Shown: positions 22,901 to 34,825 of the stretch, piece by piece
Position numbering within the stretch: position 1 is the stretch's first letter
Layout of the letters: each line of letters starts with the position of its first letter
DNA from: Manihot esculenta
Taxonomy: Eukaryota > Streptophyta > Magnoliopsida > Malpighiales > Euphorbiaceae
DNA length: 64,000 nt
NCBI RefSeq assembly: GCF_001659605.2
Contig: NC_035172.2
Location: 21,249,973 to 21,313,972 of the forward strand
Reading direction: 5' to 3'
Made by a program: the position numbers and the translations under genes
Notes under the pieces: generated by a model
Told to the model about the DNA's origin: nothing
Database searches by the model: none
Seen by the model: the letters and a program-made list of their open reading frames with translations, nothing else

Positions 22901-24868
22901 CTCAAGAGGAGATTAACAACAGCACCAGTGTTAGCTCTGCCTGTCAGTAATGAAACGTTCACAGTGTTCTGTGATGCATCTCGAGTGGGCTTGGGTTGTG
23001 TATTGATGCAGAGTGATAGAGTAATCGCTTATGCTTCTAGACAGTTGAAGAAGCACGAGTTGAATTACCCTACCCATGATCTAGAGATGGCAGCAGTTAT
23101 CTTTGCACTTAAGATGTGGCGGCATTACCTCTACGGGGTTAAATGCGAGATCTTCACTGATCATAAGAGTTTACAGTACATCTTAAGTCAGAGAGAGCTG
23201 AATTTGAGGCAAAGAAGATGGGTCGAATTGCTCAGTGATTATGATTGTAAGATCCAGTATCATCCGGGTAAGGCGAATGTTGTCGCAGACGCCCTAAGCC
23301 GGAAGTCACTAGGCAGTTTATCCCATATAGCAGCAGAGCGAAGACCGGTTGTGATGGAGCTTTATAAGCTCTTTGACGAGGGATTACAGCTAGAGTTGTC
23401 TGGTACAGGTGCGTTGATAGCACAGATGAGAGTGACACCTGTGTTTCTGGAGCAGATAACTCAGAGACAGCATGAGGACCCTGAGTTGATGAAAATTGCC
23501 AGGACTGTTCAGTCAGGCAATAGTGTAGAGTTCAGATTTGACAACAAAGGGATCCTTCGCTATGGGAGTCGACTTTGTGTACCAGATAGGGGCAGTGTGA
23601 AGGAAGACATTATGAGAGAAGCTCATAATGCGAGGTATAGTGTTCACCCAGGAGCTACCAAGATGTATCAGGATCTGAAAAGGGTCTATTGGTGGCCAGC
23701 CATGAAGAAAGAAGTGGCGCAGTTCGTGACAGCCTGTGAGGTTTGTCAGAGGGTGAAATTAGAACATCAGAAACCAGCCGGAATGCTTAACCCATTACCG
23801 ATTCCAGAGTGGAAATGGGAGAACATAGCCATGGATTTTGTAGTGGGTTTACCAGTAGCGTCCAACAGGATAGACTCGATATGGGTGATTGTGGACAGAC
23901 TCACGAAAGCTGCTCATTTTCTTCCAGTACGGAGTAACTATTCTGTGGATAAACTGGCACAGGTCTATCTGGATGAGATAGTGAGATTACATGGAGTTCC
24001 AGTATCTATAGTTTCAGACAGAGGACCTCAGTTTACTTCCCGCTTTTGGCGGAGTCTGCAAAGTGCGATGGGCACGAGGTTAGATTTTAGTACTGCTTTC
24101 CACCCACAGACTGATGGACAGTCAGAAAGGACCATCCAGACCATAGAGGATATGCTTCGTCTATGTGTGTTAGACTTTGGCGGTTCTTGGAGGCAGCATC
24201 TACCTTTGGTGGAGTTTGCCTACAATAACAGTCATCATGCTAGCATTGGGATGGCTCCGTATGAAGCTTTGTATGGGAGGAAGTGCAGATCTCCTATTTG
24301 CTGGGAAGAGGTAGGAGAGAAGGCTCTTGCAGGGCCAGAGTTAGTAGACATTACCAGTAGAATGGTGCCCATAATCAGAGAGAGAATCAGAACAGCTCAG
24401 AGTAGACAAAAAAGTTATGCAGACGTGCGCAGAAAGCAGTTAGAGTTTCAAGAAGGTAATTGGGTATTGCTGAAAGTGTCTCCAATGAAAGGAGTGGTTC
24501 GTTTTGGGAAAAAAGGTAAATTAGCTCCACGGTACATTGGACCCTTTGAGGTGTTGCAGAGGATCGGAAATGTGTCGTATAAGCTGGATTTACCTGCTTC
24601 TATGGAGAGGATTCACCCGGTATTTCATGTTTCTATGCTACGACAGTTTGTGTCAGATCCGAATCAGGTTCTGAGTGAGCCTGAGGTGGAGATTCATACG
24701 GATCTCACCTATATAGAGCAGCCAGTGCGGATTCTGGACACGCAGATCAGACAGCTAAGGAACAAGGAGATTCCAATGGTGAAAGTCCTATGGAACCACC
24801 ATAACCTGGAAGAGTGCACATGGGAGACGCGGGAGTCTATGCTCCAGCAGTATCCCTATTTGTTTTGA
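19925..24868 (+). CDS. Gag-Pol polyprotein of gypsy element A
   Basis: A single frame of 1,647 codons; I chose the [10 protein letters not shown] start because it is shared by H and I and follows the acceptor-like site. Domains by residue: a basic then acidic head with a Tyr/Pro-rich stretch (about 100-150); a capsid-type Gag domain (about 200-350); CCHC knuckle [14 protein letters not shown] (about 430-443); protease DPGASHSF (about 533); RT with FIDD catalytic pair (about 868); RNase H with FCDAS, DLEMA, FTDHK and ADALSR (about 1015-1125); integrase HHCC (about 1233-1275) and D, D, E (about 1304, 1365, 1401); GPY/F YIGPF (about 1537); chromodomain-like tail ending YPYLF. It makes virus-like particles, copies element RNA and inserts the cDNA. 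Oddity: MPFGL of RT reads MSFGL (codon 22439-22441), a normally invariant proline, so activity is doubtful despite the open frame. Confidence 0.95.
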   Translation: MRGTRRSARLTGVPPENERPAARPPALPRARSQRSSREGTSIDPRRSVDESRRGTARGGSEERREAMEIDQSRDESMGIGSFEEGMGDSQGGAQASGFDYPSLFQEPEYPMEGMSEYSRFDPYPTYMPYMPYPHYYPSYPPYPMYPSSPIHPSAAHLEPNEPNDPVVPLEPVAPVVDRHEPSSSGGKVQMAEYLKLDAPKYNTGDDPFDYLRAVRMITSELGADDRRAIEMAGFTIKCKKAREWFKHYMEPRMDSMSWEEFANEFAGWAFPDSSREMKVIEFEQLRQTDEMSVDEFTDKFLDLLQYVGQAYDTDQKKARRYTMRLHPRYASLILPAEKESFHTIVDAARKMEASANIQKQSKAQASGSKAPSSGSTGSKRWDRARGTRKGFWSKVKSGLGIGSGSSSGTAPVCRRCGKPHGGVCRLGSTACFRCGQEGHIARDCPQMTFAPSQQMSSGSVVQPVVRPVAPVMPQTSGRGRGRGVASTSAAGSRGGNPVAPARIFTVTQEEANTSNTVVSGNLIIGCSDVYALMDPGASHSFIASRAIERLGLISSELEYPLWVSEPRCDPSVAVSVCRFSPVFIEGRCLPADLVVLDLTDFDVILGMDWLSAYSATLDCREKLVSLRDQDGSECVFRGDRRGTPRGMISALQARRLLRRGCQGFLAHVRELDSQVREPATVPVVREFLDVFPDDLPGLPPDREIGFEIELLPGTRPISMPPYRMAPAELTELKEQLQDLVDKGFIRPSTSSWGAPVLFVRKKDGSLRLCIDYRQLNKVTIKNRYPLPRIDDLFDQLAGAGWFSKIDLRSGYHQLRVREADVPKTAFRTRYGHYEFLVMSFGLTNAPAAFMDLMNRVFSEFLDHFVIVFIDDILVYSRDAEEHAQHLRIVLQTLREHSLYAKFSKCEFWLRSIAFLGHVVSAEGIEVDPKKIEAVANWPRPTTVTEIKSFLGLAGYYRRFVQNFSKIAAPMTKLTQKNQKFIWSDQCEESFEELKRRLTTAPVLALPVSNETFTVFCDASRVGLGCVLMQSDRVIAYASRQLKKHELNYPTHDLEMAAVIFALKMWRHYLYGVKCEIFTDHKSLQYILSQRELNLRQRRWVELLSDYDCKIQYHPGKANVVADALSRKSLGSLSHIAAERRPVVMELYKLFDEGLQLELSGTGALIAQMRVTPVFLEQITQRQHEDPELMKIARTVQSGNSVEFRFDNKGILRYGSRLCVPDRGSVKEDIMREAHNARYSVHPGATKMYQDLKRVYWWPAMKKEVAQFVTACEVCQRVKLEHQKPAGMLNPLPIPEWKWENIAMDFVVGLPVASNRIDSIWVIVDRLTKAAHFLPVRSNYSVDKLAQVYLDEIVRLHGVPVSIVSDRGPQFTSRFWRSLQSAMGTRLDFSTAFHPQTDGQSERTIQTIEDMLRLCVLDFGGSWRQHLPLVEFAYNNSHHASIGMAPYEALYGRKCRSPICWEEVGEKALAGPELVDITSRMVPIIRERIRTAQSRQKSYADVRRKQLEFQEGNWVLLKVSPMKGVVRFGKKGKLAPRYIGPFEVLQRIGNVSYKLDLPASMERIHPVFHVSMLRQFVSDPNQVLSEPEVEIHTDLTYIEQPVRILDTQIRQLRNKEIPMVKVLWNHHNLEECTWETRESMLQQYPYLF

Positions 24869-24929
24869 GGTTAGTTTCCTCCTTGTATTTTGTTTTGTAT
24901 TGTCGGAACATCCGAGGATGAATGTTCTT

Positions 24930-24942
24930 AAGGAGGGGAGAA
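24930..24942 (+). other. Polypurine tract of element A
   Basis: AAGGAGGGGAGAA immediately precedes the 3' LTR. It would prime plus-strand cDNA synthesis. The same tract occurs before the 3' LTR of H, and on the minus strand of G and I. Confidence 0.9.
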
Positions 24943-27106
24943 TGTAATACCCGGCTAGAATCCGGCACCGGAATTACTGTTGTTTGGTGGACTCCGGGGT
25001 GTTGGGATTCTATATAGGGGTAGGAGTTATGGTTTCTATGTGTTAGGAGGTGTTTTATGGTTTTACAGTTCTTTAGTTTTGAGTTTTGAGTTGCAATGAC
25101 CTAAGGCAGGTGAGCCAAGTTCGGCCGCCGAAAGTAAGTTCGGCCGCCGAAAGTGTTTGGCTTCCGAAGGTAAGTTCGGCCCCCGAACGTTGCATGGTCT
25201 CGCATGTGATTTGGCAGCCGACGATGCGTTGGCCAGCCAGCTGAGTCATGTTTGTTTTGACAAGTGTTGGCCTCAGATTCTTGCCATGGAATGACCACGT
25301 CTCTTATGACTCATCTGTACATGTTTTTGGTTGTTCTCACAGCAGTTTGAGGTGCTTGCAAAAGAATTGAGAGTTGAGAGAAACAAAAGTGAGTTTGAGA
25401 GAGTTTGAGAGTGTGAGAAGAGGTGATCCATTTTCCCTTGTTTAGAGTGTGTAGCTTCTTACTATAGGAGGTAAGTGATGTTCTTGAATATGTTTTCTGA
25501 AGGTTTTAGGGGGGTTTGTGGAAGGAGATGCATGTTTAGGTTCTTAATGATAGGTTTGATGAGTTATGCATGTATACATGTGTATATGTTATGTTTGTTT
25601 TGTTGTTTGGGGTATTAGCTAGTTTTGGACCCCTGTGATCATATACATGAGTATATGTATGTTGAGGAGGTGAAGTTTGCATGGTTTGAGAAGTTGAAGG
25701 AACGAAGGAGATGGTTTGCCGTTGATACTGAGTTCGGGATGAACTCAGGTTCGGCAGCCGAAAGTTCATTCGGCCGCCGAACCTCGTGCATGGTAGCTTA
25801 GGCTGCCACAGCTTGCCCCCGAGTGTTTTTGCATGTTCGGTTCTGTTTGGGGGATTCGGCCGCCGAAGGTGCCGCCGAAGGTGCTTGAGTTTCGTCTCTG
25901 GAGAGGACATTCGGCCGCCGAACCTGCCGCCGAAAGTGTCCTGTCCAGCTTTCTTTTACATGTTTTGCATGGATAGTTGAGTGAGTTTAAGGGGATTCTT
26001 GGGGAGTTTAATAGAGGTATTGATAAGTTAGTTTGGTCCCTCATTTGAGTCCATCTGTATAGGTACAGACCAGAGGAACCAGAGAGAGCAGCAGTGAATA
26101 CTGCTCCAGAGGTTCAGAGCCTGCAGAGTCAGTCAGTCCAGATAGCCAGAGGTGAGTGGAACTAACCTTAATTCTTTTACTTGCACAATGGAATGTTTTA
26201 GCATATCTCATGCATCATGATTATGCCATAGGTTGATTGCATTAGTAGTCACGAATATGTTGCATTGCATTCTTATTTGGTGATGTGAGTAAATGCTGAA
26301 TGATCCAATAGTCGCAGACAGGAAGTCCAGGAGCCTTTGACTACGCCCTGGCACGTATAGCAAAGATCAGGAGCCTTTGACTACGCCCTGGCAGGTATAG
26401 CAAAGTCCAGGAGCCTTTGACTACGCCCTGGCAATGGTAAGTTCACAGGTGTTATATACACATATACATATATGACAGGAAGACCAGGTGCTCGATTCTA
26501 CGCCCTGGCACAGAGTTACTGGGACTATGTGGTGACAGGTTTACTCTTGATGTGGCTTGTCTGTGATATGGTGCATTCCATGAGATCATATTTTACTGAG
26601 ATGTTTTACTGTTCTACTCACTGGGCTATAGAGCTCATCCCACTCCCTTAACCCCAGTTTTGCAGGTTCAGTGTACAGTGTACAGGGACAGTCCAGCAGA
26701 GTACAGAAAGAGTAAAGAGATCTGTAATAGCTTAGAGTGGACATGTAATATTAAAGAGATGTAATAGTTGTTGCTTGACCTAGTGATGTATGTATTGTAC
26801 ATGATCTGTATATGTATATATGTTTTCCTGTATGTGAAAACCAGGCTTAACAGGTATGAGTTAACCCATCTAGAGCAAGCTCTAGTCAGGGATACAGAGT
26901 ACAGAGTACAGAGTACAGAGTACAGAGATAGTGCATGCACAGGTTAAGCCTTGGTTCAGCAAAGAGTTTTATTTTCACAGAAAATGTATGATCATGTATG
27001 AGGTTTACAGGTACACAGAGAGTATAGCAGGCTTGCTACGGGTTCTGGCGGCCTTAAGCCGACCTGAATCCTAGCGCCGGTGACGGTCCATTTTGGGGTC
27101 GTTACA
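24943..27106 (+). repeat. 3' LTR of element A
   Basis: 2,164 bp, same termini as the 5' LTR. It differs by about six substitutions (for example near 24975, 25429, 26366) and one extra 12-bp GCCGCCGAAGGT unit at about 25860-25880. It abuts the right GGGCT TSD. Confidence 0.95.
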
Positions 27107-27603
27107 GGGCTATAGAGCTCATCCCACTCCCTTAACCCCAGTCTTGCAGGTTCAGTGTACAGTGTACAGGAGAAGTCCAGCAGAGTACAGGAAGAGAGAA
27201 GAGTTTTGTAATAGAATTTTGAGGACATGGAAGATTAAAGAGATGTAACAGTTGTGTATAAAGTTAGAATTGTGCTTGACTTAGTTATTTTTGTGTTGTA
27301 AATCGTTTGTATACATGGTCTGTTTATATAACTGTTTTACAGAGTATGTGAAAAACCAGGCTTAACAGGTATGAATTAACCCATCTAGAGCAAGCTCTAG
27401 TCAGGGGTACAGAGTACAGAGATAGTGCATGCACAGGTTAAGTCTTGGTCCAGAGAAAAGTTTTTATTTTCACAGAAAATGTATGATCATGTATGAGATT
27501 TTTACAAGTACTCAGAGAGTATAGCAGGCTTGCTACGGGTTCTAGCGGCCTTAAGCCGATCTGAATCCTAGTGCCGGTGACAGTCCATTTTGGGGTCGTT
27601 ACA

Positions 27604-28119
27604 CCAAAGTTCCTGACTGTCTCATCAAAATGAAGATTCCAGCTCCGAAAGGCTTGCTTCAATCCATAAATGGATTTTTGAAGCTTGCAAATCTTTCCTA
27701 AATTCTCAGGGATTACAAAACCCTCAGGTTGTGTCATGTGCACATCCTCGAGCAATTTTCCATTAAGGAAAGCTGTTTTGACATCCATTTGCCATATCTC
27801 ATAATCATAGTACGCAACAATGGCAATGAGAATTCTAACTGACTTAAGCATTGCAACTGGTGAAAAGGTCTCATCATACTCTATATCATGAGATTGTTTG
27901 AAACCTTTTGCAACAAGCCTTGCTTTGTAGGTATGTACATTTCCATCCATGTCAGTTTTCTTTTTGAAAACCCATTTGCAACCAATGGTCTTAACACCCT
28001 CAGGGGGATCAATTAATGACCAAACTTGATTGTCATACATGGATTGCATTTCAAATTTCATGGCGGAAAGCCATTTCTTCGAATCTGGACTTGACACAAT
28101 CTATTGATAAGTAGTTGGC
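27604..28119 (-). pseudogene. Copia J pol, reverse transcriptase N-terminal part
   Basis: Minus-strand frame from 28097: KWLSAMKFEMQSMYDNQVW, then CKWVFKKKTDMDG, YKARLVAKGF, DYDETFSPVA, WQMDVKTAFLNG and YGLKQAFRSW, which are the successive fingers/palm motifs of Ty1/copia reverse transcriptase. The frame is open through the whole fragment; the apparent C-terminal extension below 27604 is translated from LTR C and is not real. The sequence continues at 8271 after removing LTR C and its CCAAA duplication. On the right it stops at 28119, where element L inserts; the integrase half must lie beyond the window. Confidence 0.85.
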
Positions 28120-29692
28120 TGACTCACGGTTGTCGAAGCCGGTCAGAAATAACCTTTTCAGTTATCAACAATTTTACAACTGCAGATAGTGGTGAAAGGA
28201 TTGAATTCACAGGGAATTGAGAACTTACCTATCTTCCTTATCAAGACCAAGAGAACACACTGAAAGTAAACTGAAAGCAAAATAAAAATAAAGTGCAATA
28301 AAAGTAAAAAGGGGGGTTTTGAGATTGATTGAATTAATCTAATGCTGAAAGCAATAAAAGAAAGCGAATAATAAAATAAAGAGATTTAAATAATAAGAAA
28401 GATCTAGTTGAAGAATTGGATCCACTTCAGTTGTTACACTTAGTTTCCCTTGATAGATTCAATAGATTAGTTATGGAGATGGAAGATGCTTCTCACCACC
28501 ATGTTTCTCCTTAAACCTAAATTAATTAGGGAACGTCCTCTAACTAATTACTAATCAACAAGTTGCCAAGGAACGTCCTTGGGCCTTAGGCATCAAAACA
28601 ACTGTCAATTGCATTAAGAAATAGAGAGATCTAGTCCTAGCTACCCAAACACATGGTGATATTGCTAGATTATGCAACTACCTTAATTTTTACACCAAGT
28701 GTTCTTATGTTTGAACAATCCAAGTAATTACGGACTTAAAATTATTCAAACTAACAATGTATTACCTTGCAATCAAGAATCAAGTGGCCACATTGATCAT
28801 AATAACAAAGCAATAATGGAATCAAGCATGAAGTTGCACAAATATTGAATAATCAAAAGATAAACAACTTATGTTCAGATCTCACAATCCATAAAACAAC
28901 CATAGTATTACCTAATCTTCAACTAGAATAAAAGGTTTCAGCCACTCATGGCTGAAACAAAATAAGAAAATAAAGAAAGGAAGAATAAGAGATGGTGCCA
29001 CTTGCAATCCCGTATGTGTGTCCAAAGGAGAGTTGAAAAAGCATGGGGAGGCTCCTTATGTGTCTTTTTATAGTTGAAAGTGTTGCCCCAGGTCCTTACT
29101 TGCTGCTCAAGTTGTTAAGTTGCTGCCCAAAAGCTGACCATTCCCCCATATCCTTGCATTAATGAGGTGGAGCCTCCTTTTGAATTTTGAATTTTGAATG
29201 TGCAAGACTTGAGGTGGCATGTGTGTCTTCTTTGGATTCTTTGACAAGCTGAATTTGAATTTCAAATTTGAATGTGCATCTTCTAAAGATTTGGCTTCTT
29301 AAATAAGGAAAAGGGATTTTTGAAGATTTGAATTTCAAACTGCTCTGCACTTTCCTTGTTTGCAATTTTCCTTGTTTGCAACTTTCCTTATTTAGTACTT
29401 TCCTTATTTAACCCTTTCCTTAATGAGATGAATCTTGATTTTGGATTTTGAATTCTCTTAAGGATTTGAAATTTGAATTTCAAATTTCTTTCCTTATTTG
29501 GCTTCTTTCAAGGTGCACTTGGCATGCTTGCTCTCCTTTGCTCCATTTTAGGCAGTTTTAGGGGCATTTTCACCAAATTGTCTCTTTACATCATTTTCTA
29601 CAGAATAAGATTAAAATCACAAAATTAGGCAGAAAAAGTGTAAATTAACAACAATATCATCATGATAAAATGGTCTAAATTATGCTCTATCA
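28120..29692 (-). repeat. LTR of an Athila/Tat-type gypsy element (L)
   Basis: On the minus strand the LTR starts TGATAGAGCATAATTTAGACC at 29692 and ends ...GTGAGTCA at 28120. It is preceded (29693-29740) by the GAGGACAAG...GTGTGGGGGTATT string typical of the 3' end and PPT of Athila/Tat-branch elements. A minus-strand TATA box (CTATAAAAA) lies at about 29065-29073. Only one LTR and a short internal stretch are visible, and I see no coding region. It interrupts copia J; the right-hand LTR and TSD must be outside the window. The family assignment rests on the PPT context. Confidence 0.7.
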
Positions 29693-29923
29693 AATACCCC
29701 CACACCTAGTCTTTTACTTGTCCTCAAGCAAATGAACATAGTCAAACAACCTCTCTCTGCTACGTGATCATTTATTTCCACTTAAACTCTTACTCTAGAT
29801 CCTTACTTTGAATCATTGCAGTGAAGAATGTATACATCAAGGTTATTCACCTTCTTTCCTTGTCTCCCTTTACCTACCATGGTTAGTATTTGTTTCCCTC
29901 AAGAGAGAGATTACATATGCACA
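29693..29923 (-). other. Internal 3' end and polypurine tract of element L
   Basis: Begins on the minus strand with unclassified non-coding sequence and ends in the polypurine tract GGTGTGGGGGTATT adjoining the LTR. No open frame of note. It is cut at 29924 by copia LTR O. Confidence 0.65.
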
Positions 29924-30655
29924 TGTTAGTGTATATGCCCTAGGCCATTATCTTGGACCTTTTTGTATGTCATTTTGGTTATTAATAAAAGAGGTTTTTA
30001 TCATTATTATTTGTTTGCATGTTACATAATAATGATTATCATCCCTGATTACTTATTATTATGTTGATAATAATAAAATATAGCTAGTATGATTATTGAT
30101 TGATAATCATGAGATGCTTATGTATATGTTGATATAATTTAATAATCATAGATACTTGTTAGAGAACAAAATATTAGATGGACCCGCACTGAGATCACTA
30201 CATGGGTTATTGTCATAAGTGAATCTCAAAGTAGTTATATCTTAATCATTTGACTTGAGATTGTCATAGTTTCCAACATGAGGACTATTATGTTTTGACA
30301 TAACCAAACATTATCTTTAATCGGACAATCATAAAGGTTATGATTGAGCATAATAGAAATTATGTAGAGGATAATGAATAATCAAGATAGGATTTGTCCC
30401 TTTCTCCGAGAGAGATATCTTCTGGGCCCCTCAATAAGTGGGACTGAGAAATGCATGGCCGTGCTCAAATGAATTGATAGTGTGATCATATCATTTGATT
30501 TTTATCATTCTACTTAGAGATCGAGAAATCATAAGTTTGAACATTATAAGTTTGACATTGACCATGACTTATATTCAAACTAGATATCGTGTGACAAAGG
30601 GATTAATTCATGTTCTATTTATTAGACTTTATCGAACTATTGATCCTCATATTAG
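29924..30655 (+). repeat. Partial Ty1/copia LTR (element O), plus strand
   Basis: Begins TGTTAGTGTATATGCCCTAGG and is collinear with the first half of solo LTR N (32501) until copia F interrupts it at 30656. ATTAG at 30651-30655 is the expected left TSD of F, and GCACA at 29919-29923 that of O; the right copies are outside the window. It could be a solo LTR or the 5' LTR of a plus-strand copia element. Confidence 0.8.
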
Positions 30656-32217
30656 TGTTGGAAAATTTCGAGATTAATTGCAATCCAAAGGCGCAACGGA
30701 AAAATAAAATTTCTCTGGTTTTATTTTTCCAGAATTCGAGTGCTTCGTTTAATTCACAAGAAGGATATGAGACTAACCTGTTAATCTCGTCGAGAAGATA
30801 CAATGTTGGACTGATGGTGCTGCCTTTTCAAACGAACACCCTCTATGGTATCCACACGAACGTCTTCTATCCTTCTAGAGTGCTAGCTCTCTCAAAGATA
30901 GATAGATTATGTGCTCCACAATCTGCAGCCTTTTAGACTGAGTTTTCTCAAAAATGTACCTTCCACAATTCGTAGAAGGGGTATTTATATGTTTCAGTCT
31001 TTTGTTTTTCCCACAACTCCTTTTCCTAAAAGGAGTTGTGTTTTTCCTACAACTTCTTTTCCTTAAAGGATTTTTGTTCATAACCCACTATCACAATCTC
31101 GCAGATACTCAAATATCTTATATGATAGAGTCCTTCATCTATAACAGTTACAGATAGACTGCAGATCTTTTAAATATTATTATCTCATAATAATAAATGA
31201 TTAATCATAATAACACTTTATTATTATTAATTATATTAATAATTAATATTAATAATAATAACACTTTATTATTATTAATTATATTAATGATTAATAATAA
31301 TAATACTTTATTATTATTAATTACATTAATGGTTTTTGGGCTTTTAGCCCATTAATATGACATAACATATCAACAACGTTCTTTTGTGTGTGACCCAATA
31401 GGCTCATATTAATTGGCAATAGGCCCAGTCCCACAAGGTCCATAAGTCATAAGTGGCCTCTAGCAAGACATTATGACTACCCAACTAATATGAGGATCAA
31501 TAGTCCGATAAAACCTAATAAATAGAACATAAATTAATCCCTTTATCACACGATATCTAGTTTGAACATAAGTCATGATTAATGTCAAACTTATATTGTT
31601 CAAACTTATGATTTCTCGATCTCTAAGTAGACTGATAAAAATCAAATGATATTGATCGCACTATCAATTCATTTGAGCACGGCCATGCATTTCTCAATCT
31701 CACTTATCGAGGGGCCCAGAAGATATCTCTCTTAAAGAGAGAGACAAATCCTATCTTGATTGTTCATTATCCTCTACATAATTTCTACTATGCTCAATCA
31801 TAACCTTTATGATTGTCCAATTAAAGACAATGTTTGGTTATGTAAAAATATAATAGTCCTAATATTGGAAACTATGACAATCTCAAGTCAAAGGATTAAG
31901 ACATAACTACTTTGAGATTCACTTATGACAATAATCCATGTAGTGATCTCAGTGTGGGTCCATCCAATACTTTGTTCTCTAACAAATATCTATGATTATT
32001 GAATTATATCAACATATACATAATCATCTCATGATTATCAATCAATAATCATACTAGCTATATTTTATTATTATCAACATAATAATAAGTAACCAGGGAT
32101 GATAATCATTATTATGTAACATGCAAACAAATAATAATCATAAAAACCTCTTTTATTAATAACCAAAACGACATACAAAAAGGTCTAAGATAATGGCCTA
32201 GGGCATATATACTAACA
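30656..32217 (-). repeat. 3' LTR of copia element F
   Basis: 1,562 bp with top-strand termini TGTTGGAAAATTTCG...ATACTAACA. It contains three AT-rich tandem units at about 31190-31330 built on CACTTTATTATTATTAATTA. The purine tract GTGCAAGTGCGAGAT (minus strand) follows at about 32218-32232. Confidence 0.88.
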
Positions 32218-32500
32218 ATCTCGCACTTGCACTAGGCCTAATCATACAAGTATCTAATACCCATAGACCTAGTGTGTTGATCATGCTTGACCTGTGAAAG
32301 AGCCTTGGTTAGTGGATCTGCAATGTTGTCATTTGTGTCTACTTTGCATATTTTGATATCTTCTCTATCAATGATCTCTCGAATAAGGTGATATCGCATG
32401 AGTATGTGTTTAGATCTCTGATGAGATTTGGGCTCCTTTGCCTGTGCTATGGCACCATTGTTATCACAATAAAGGTCCATAGGATTTTCAATGCTGGGAA
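32218..32500 (-). pseudogene. Copia F pol: C-terminal end of RNase H
   Basis: A minus-strand frame encodes MDLYCDNNGAIAQAKEPKSH, RSKHILMRYHLIREI and NIADPLTKAL, the conserved tail of copia RNase H including the catalytic CDN Asp. It stops at 32238. At 32501 it is separated from the rest of RNase H (34014 onward) by solo LTR N. Confidence 0.85.
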
Positions 32501-34008
32501 TGTTAGTGTATATGCCGTAGGCCATTATCTTGGACCTTTTTGTATGTCATTTTGGTTATTAATAAAAGAGGTTTTTATCATTATTATTTGTTTGCATGTT
32601 ACATAATAATGATTATCATCCCTGGTTACTTATTATTATGTTGATAATAATAAAATATAGCTAGTATGATTATTGATTGATAATCATGAGATGCTTATGT
32701 ATATGTTGATATAATTCAATAATCAAAGATACTTATTAGAGAACAAAATATTGGATGGACCCGTACTGAGATCACTATATGGGTTATTGTCATAAGTGAA
32801 TCTCAAAGTAGTTATATCTTAATCATTTGACTTGAGATTGTCATAGTTTCCAACATGAGGACCATTATGTTTTGACATAACCAAACATTATCTTTAATCG
32901 GACAATCATAAAGGTTATGATTGAGCATAATAGAAATTATGTAGAGGATAATGAACAATCAAGATAGGATTTGTCCCTCTCTCCGAGAGAGATATCTTCT
33001 GGGCCCCTCGATAAGTGAGACTGAGAAATGCATGGCCGTGCTCAAATGAATTGATAGTGTGATCATATCATTTGATTTTTATCAGTCTATTTAGAGATCG
33101 AGAAATCATAAGTTTGAACTTTGTAAGTTTGACATTGACCATGACTTATGTTCAAACTAGATATCGTGTGACAAAGGGATTAATATATGTTCTATTTATT
33201 AGGCTTTATCGGACTATTGATTCTCATATTAGTTGGGTAGTCATAATGTCTAGCTAGAGGCCACTTATGACTTATGGGCCTTGTGAGTCTAGACCTATTA
33301 CCAATTAATGTGAGCCTATTGGGTCGCACACAAAAGAACTTTGTTGATGTGCTATGACATATTATTAGGCTAAAAGCCCAAAGCCCATTAATATAATTAA
33401 TAATAATAAAGTGTTATTATTATTAATCATTAATATAATTAATAATAATAAAGTGTTGTTATTATTTTTAATATTAATTAATAATAAATTATTATTAATT
33501 AAATATTATTCTGAGATAATAATATTTAAAAGATCTGCTGTCTATCTGTAACTGTTACAAATAAAGGACTCTATCACATAAGAAATTTGAGTATCTGTGA
33601 GATTGTGATAGTGGATTATGAACACAACTCCTTTTAGGAAAAGGTTTTGTGGGAAAAGTAAAAGACTGAAGCATATAAATACTCTTATGAATTGTGGAAA
33701 GAGGATGTTAATTTTTGTGAAAAATTCAGTCTAACTATTGCAGATTGTGGAGCACATAATCTATCCATCTTTGAGAGAGCTAGCACTCTAGAAGGATAGA
33801 AGACGTTCATGTGGATACCATAGAGGGTGTTCGTTTGAAAAAGCAGCACCATCAGTCTGCCATTGTATCTTTTGGACGAGATTAACAGGTTAGTCTCATA
33901 TCCTTCTTGTGAATTAAACGAAGCACTCAAATTCTGGGAAAGGAAAACAAAGATTTTTATTTTTCCGCTGTGCAATTTGGGTTGCAATAATCTCGGAATT
34001 TCCCAACA
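32501..34008 (+). repeat. Solo Ty1/copia LTR N
   Basis: 1,508 bp, TGTTAGTGTATATGCC...TTTCCCAACA, flanked by GGGAA at 32496-32500 and 34009-34013. The RNase H sequence of F is continuous with the homologous part of J (about 5275) once N and one GGGAA are removed. Opposite in strand to F. No internal region: a recombination remnant. Confidence 0.92.
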
Positions 34009-34013
34009 GGGAA

Positions 34014-34825
34014 CCACTCCCAACTTTGTGATGAATTTCTTCAACCAGACTTCTCTTTAGCTGCATCTGGTGCTGCTATATACTCAGCTTCTGTTGTAGA
34101 ATCTGCTACAGTGTTCTGCTTGGAACTTTTCCAGCTAACAGCTCCACCATTTAAAGTGAATATGAATCCTGACTGCGATCTGAAGTCATCTTTGTCGGTT
34201 TGAAAACTAGCATCTGTGTAACCATTTACAACTAACTCGTCTTCCAAACCTTCATACACTAGGAATGCATCCTTAGTCCTTCTAAGGTACTTTAGGATAT
34301 TCTTAACAGCTGTCCAGTGACTTTCACCGGAATCTGCCTGATATCTGCTTGTTGTGCTCAAGGCATATGAGACGTCTGATCTAGTACATAACATGGCATA
34401 CATGATAGATCCAATAGTAGAAGCATAAGGAATCTTATTCATCCGTTCTCGCTCATCAGATGCCATGGGACATTGATTCTTGCTGAGATGAATGCCATGA
34501 GACATGGGCAAGAATCCTCTTTTGAAATCTTGCATGCTGAACCTTTTCAGCACCTTGTCAATATAAGTACTTTGATTCAGACCGATTATCCTCTTGGATC
34601 TATCTCTATAGATCTTAATACCAAGGATATATGCAGCCTCACCTAAGTCCTTCATTGAAAAAGAATTCCCTAACTAAGTCTTAAACTTTTGCAAGGTAGG
34701 GATATCATTTCCAATGAGTAATATGTCATCCACATATAAGACTAGAAACACAACTGCACTCCCACTAACTATTTTGTAAACACAAGGTTCATCTTCATTT
34801 TTTATGAATCCAAAGTCCCTGACTG
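34014..34825 (-). pseudogene. Copia F pol: RT C-terminal part and RNase H
   Basis: From 34655 downward an open frame reads MKDLGEAAYILGIKIYRD, IGLNQSTYIDKVLKRF, RSDVSYAL and then the RNase H core GYTDASFQ, SGFIF and TEAEYIAA. Just upstream the YVDDIL catalytic codons are visible at about 34720-34740. An in-frame TAG in place of the Trp codon of KTWLGNSF lies at about 34675, between these two parts. Dead coding sequence. Confidence 0.82.

Larger units (their letters stand above)
17553..27106 (+). mobile_element. Full-length Ty3/gypsy chromovirus A (Tekay/Del-like)
   Basis: A 9,554-bp element flanked by GGGCT at 17548-17552 and 27107-27111, inserted into solo LTR C. It has both LTRs, a tRNA-iMet primer binding site, one uninterrupted Gag-Pol frame and a polypurine tract. 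By eye the LTRs differ at about six positions plus a 12-bp repeat-unit indel (one GCCGCCGAAGGT unit fewer in the 5' LTR), so the insertion is young. Domain order and the C-terminal chromodomain place it among plant chromoviruses; the Tekay/Del assignment is inference from LTR length and tail type. Confidence 0.95.
8272..27603 (+). mobile_element. Solo Ty3/gypsy LTR C, split by insertions B and A
   Basis: The LTR begins TGTAATACCCGGC at 8272 and ends GGGTCGTTACA at 27603, flanked by CCAAA at 8267-8271 and 27604-27608; the copia pol on the two sides joins in register. Its own sequence is 8272-8386, 14992-17552 and 27112-27603, about 3.17 kb. That is about 1 kb longer than its relatives because of an AT-rich block (15541-16395). 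No internal region of its own remains. It carries a TATA box at 15143-15150, three GCC-box-like motifs just upstream, a donor at AGAG|GTAAGTGAAG (about 15386), a second motif cluster at 16575-16860 and the conserved exon-like block at about 16990-17072. Confidence 0.9.

Noticed and set aside
27438..27603. C-terminal extension of the copia RT frame into LTR C
   Set aside because: The frame runs by chance across the CCAAA junction into the end of the solo LTR; it is not a fusion protein.
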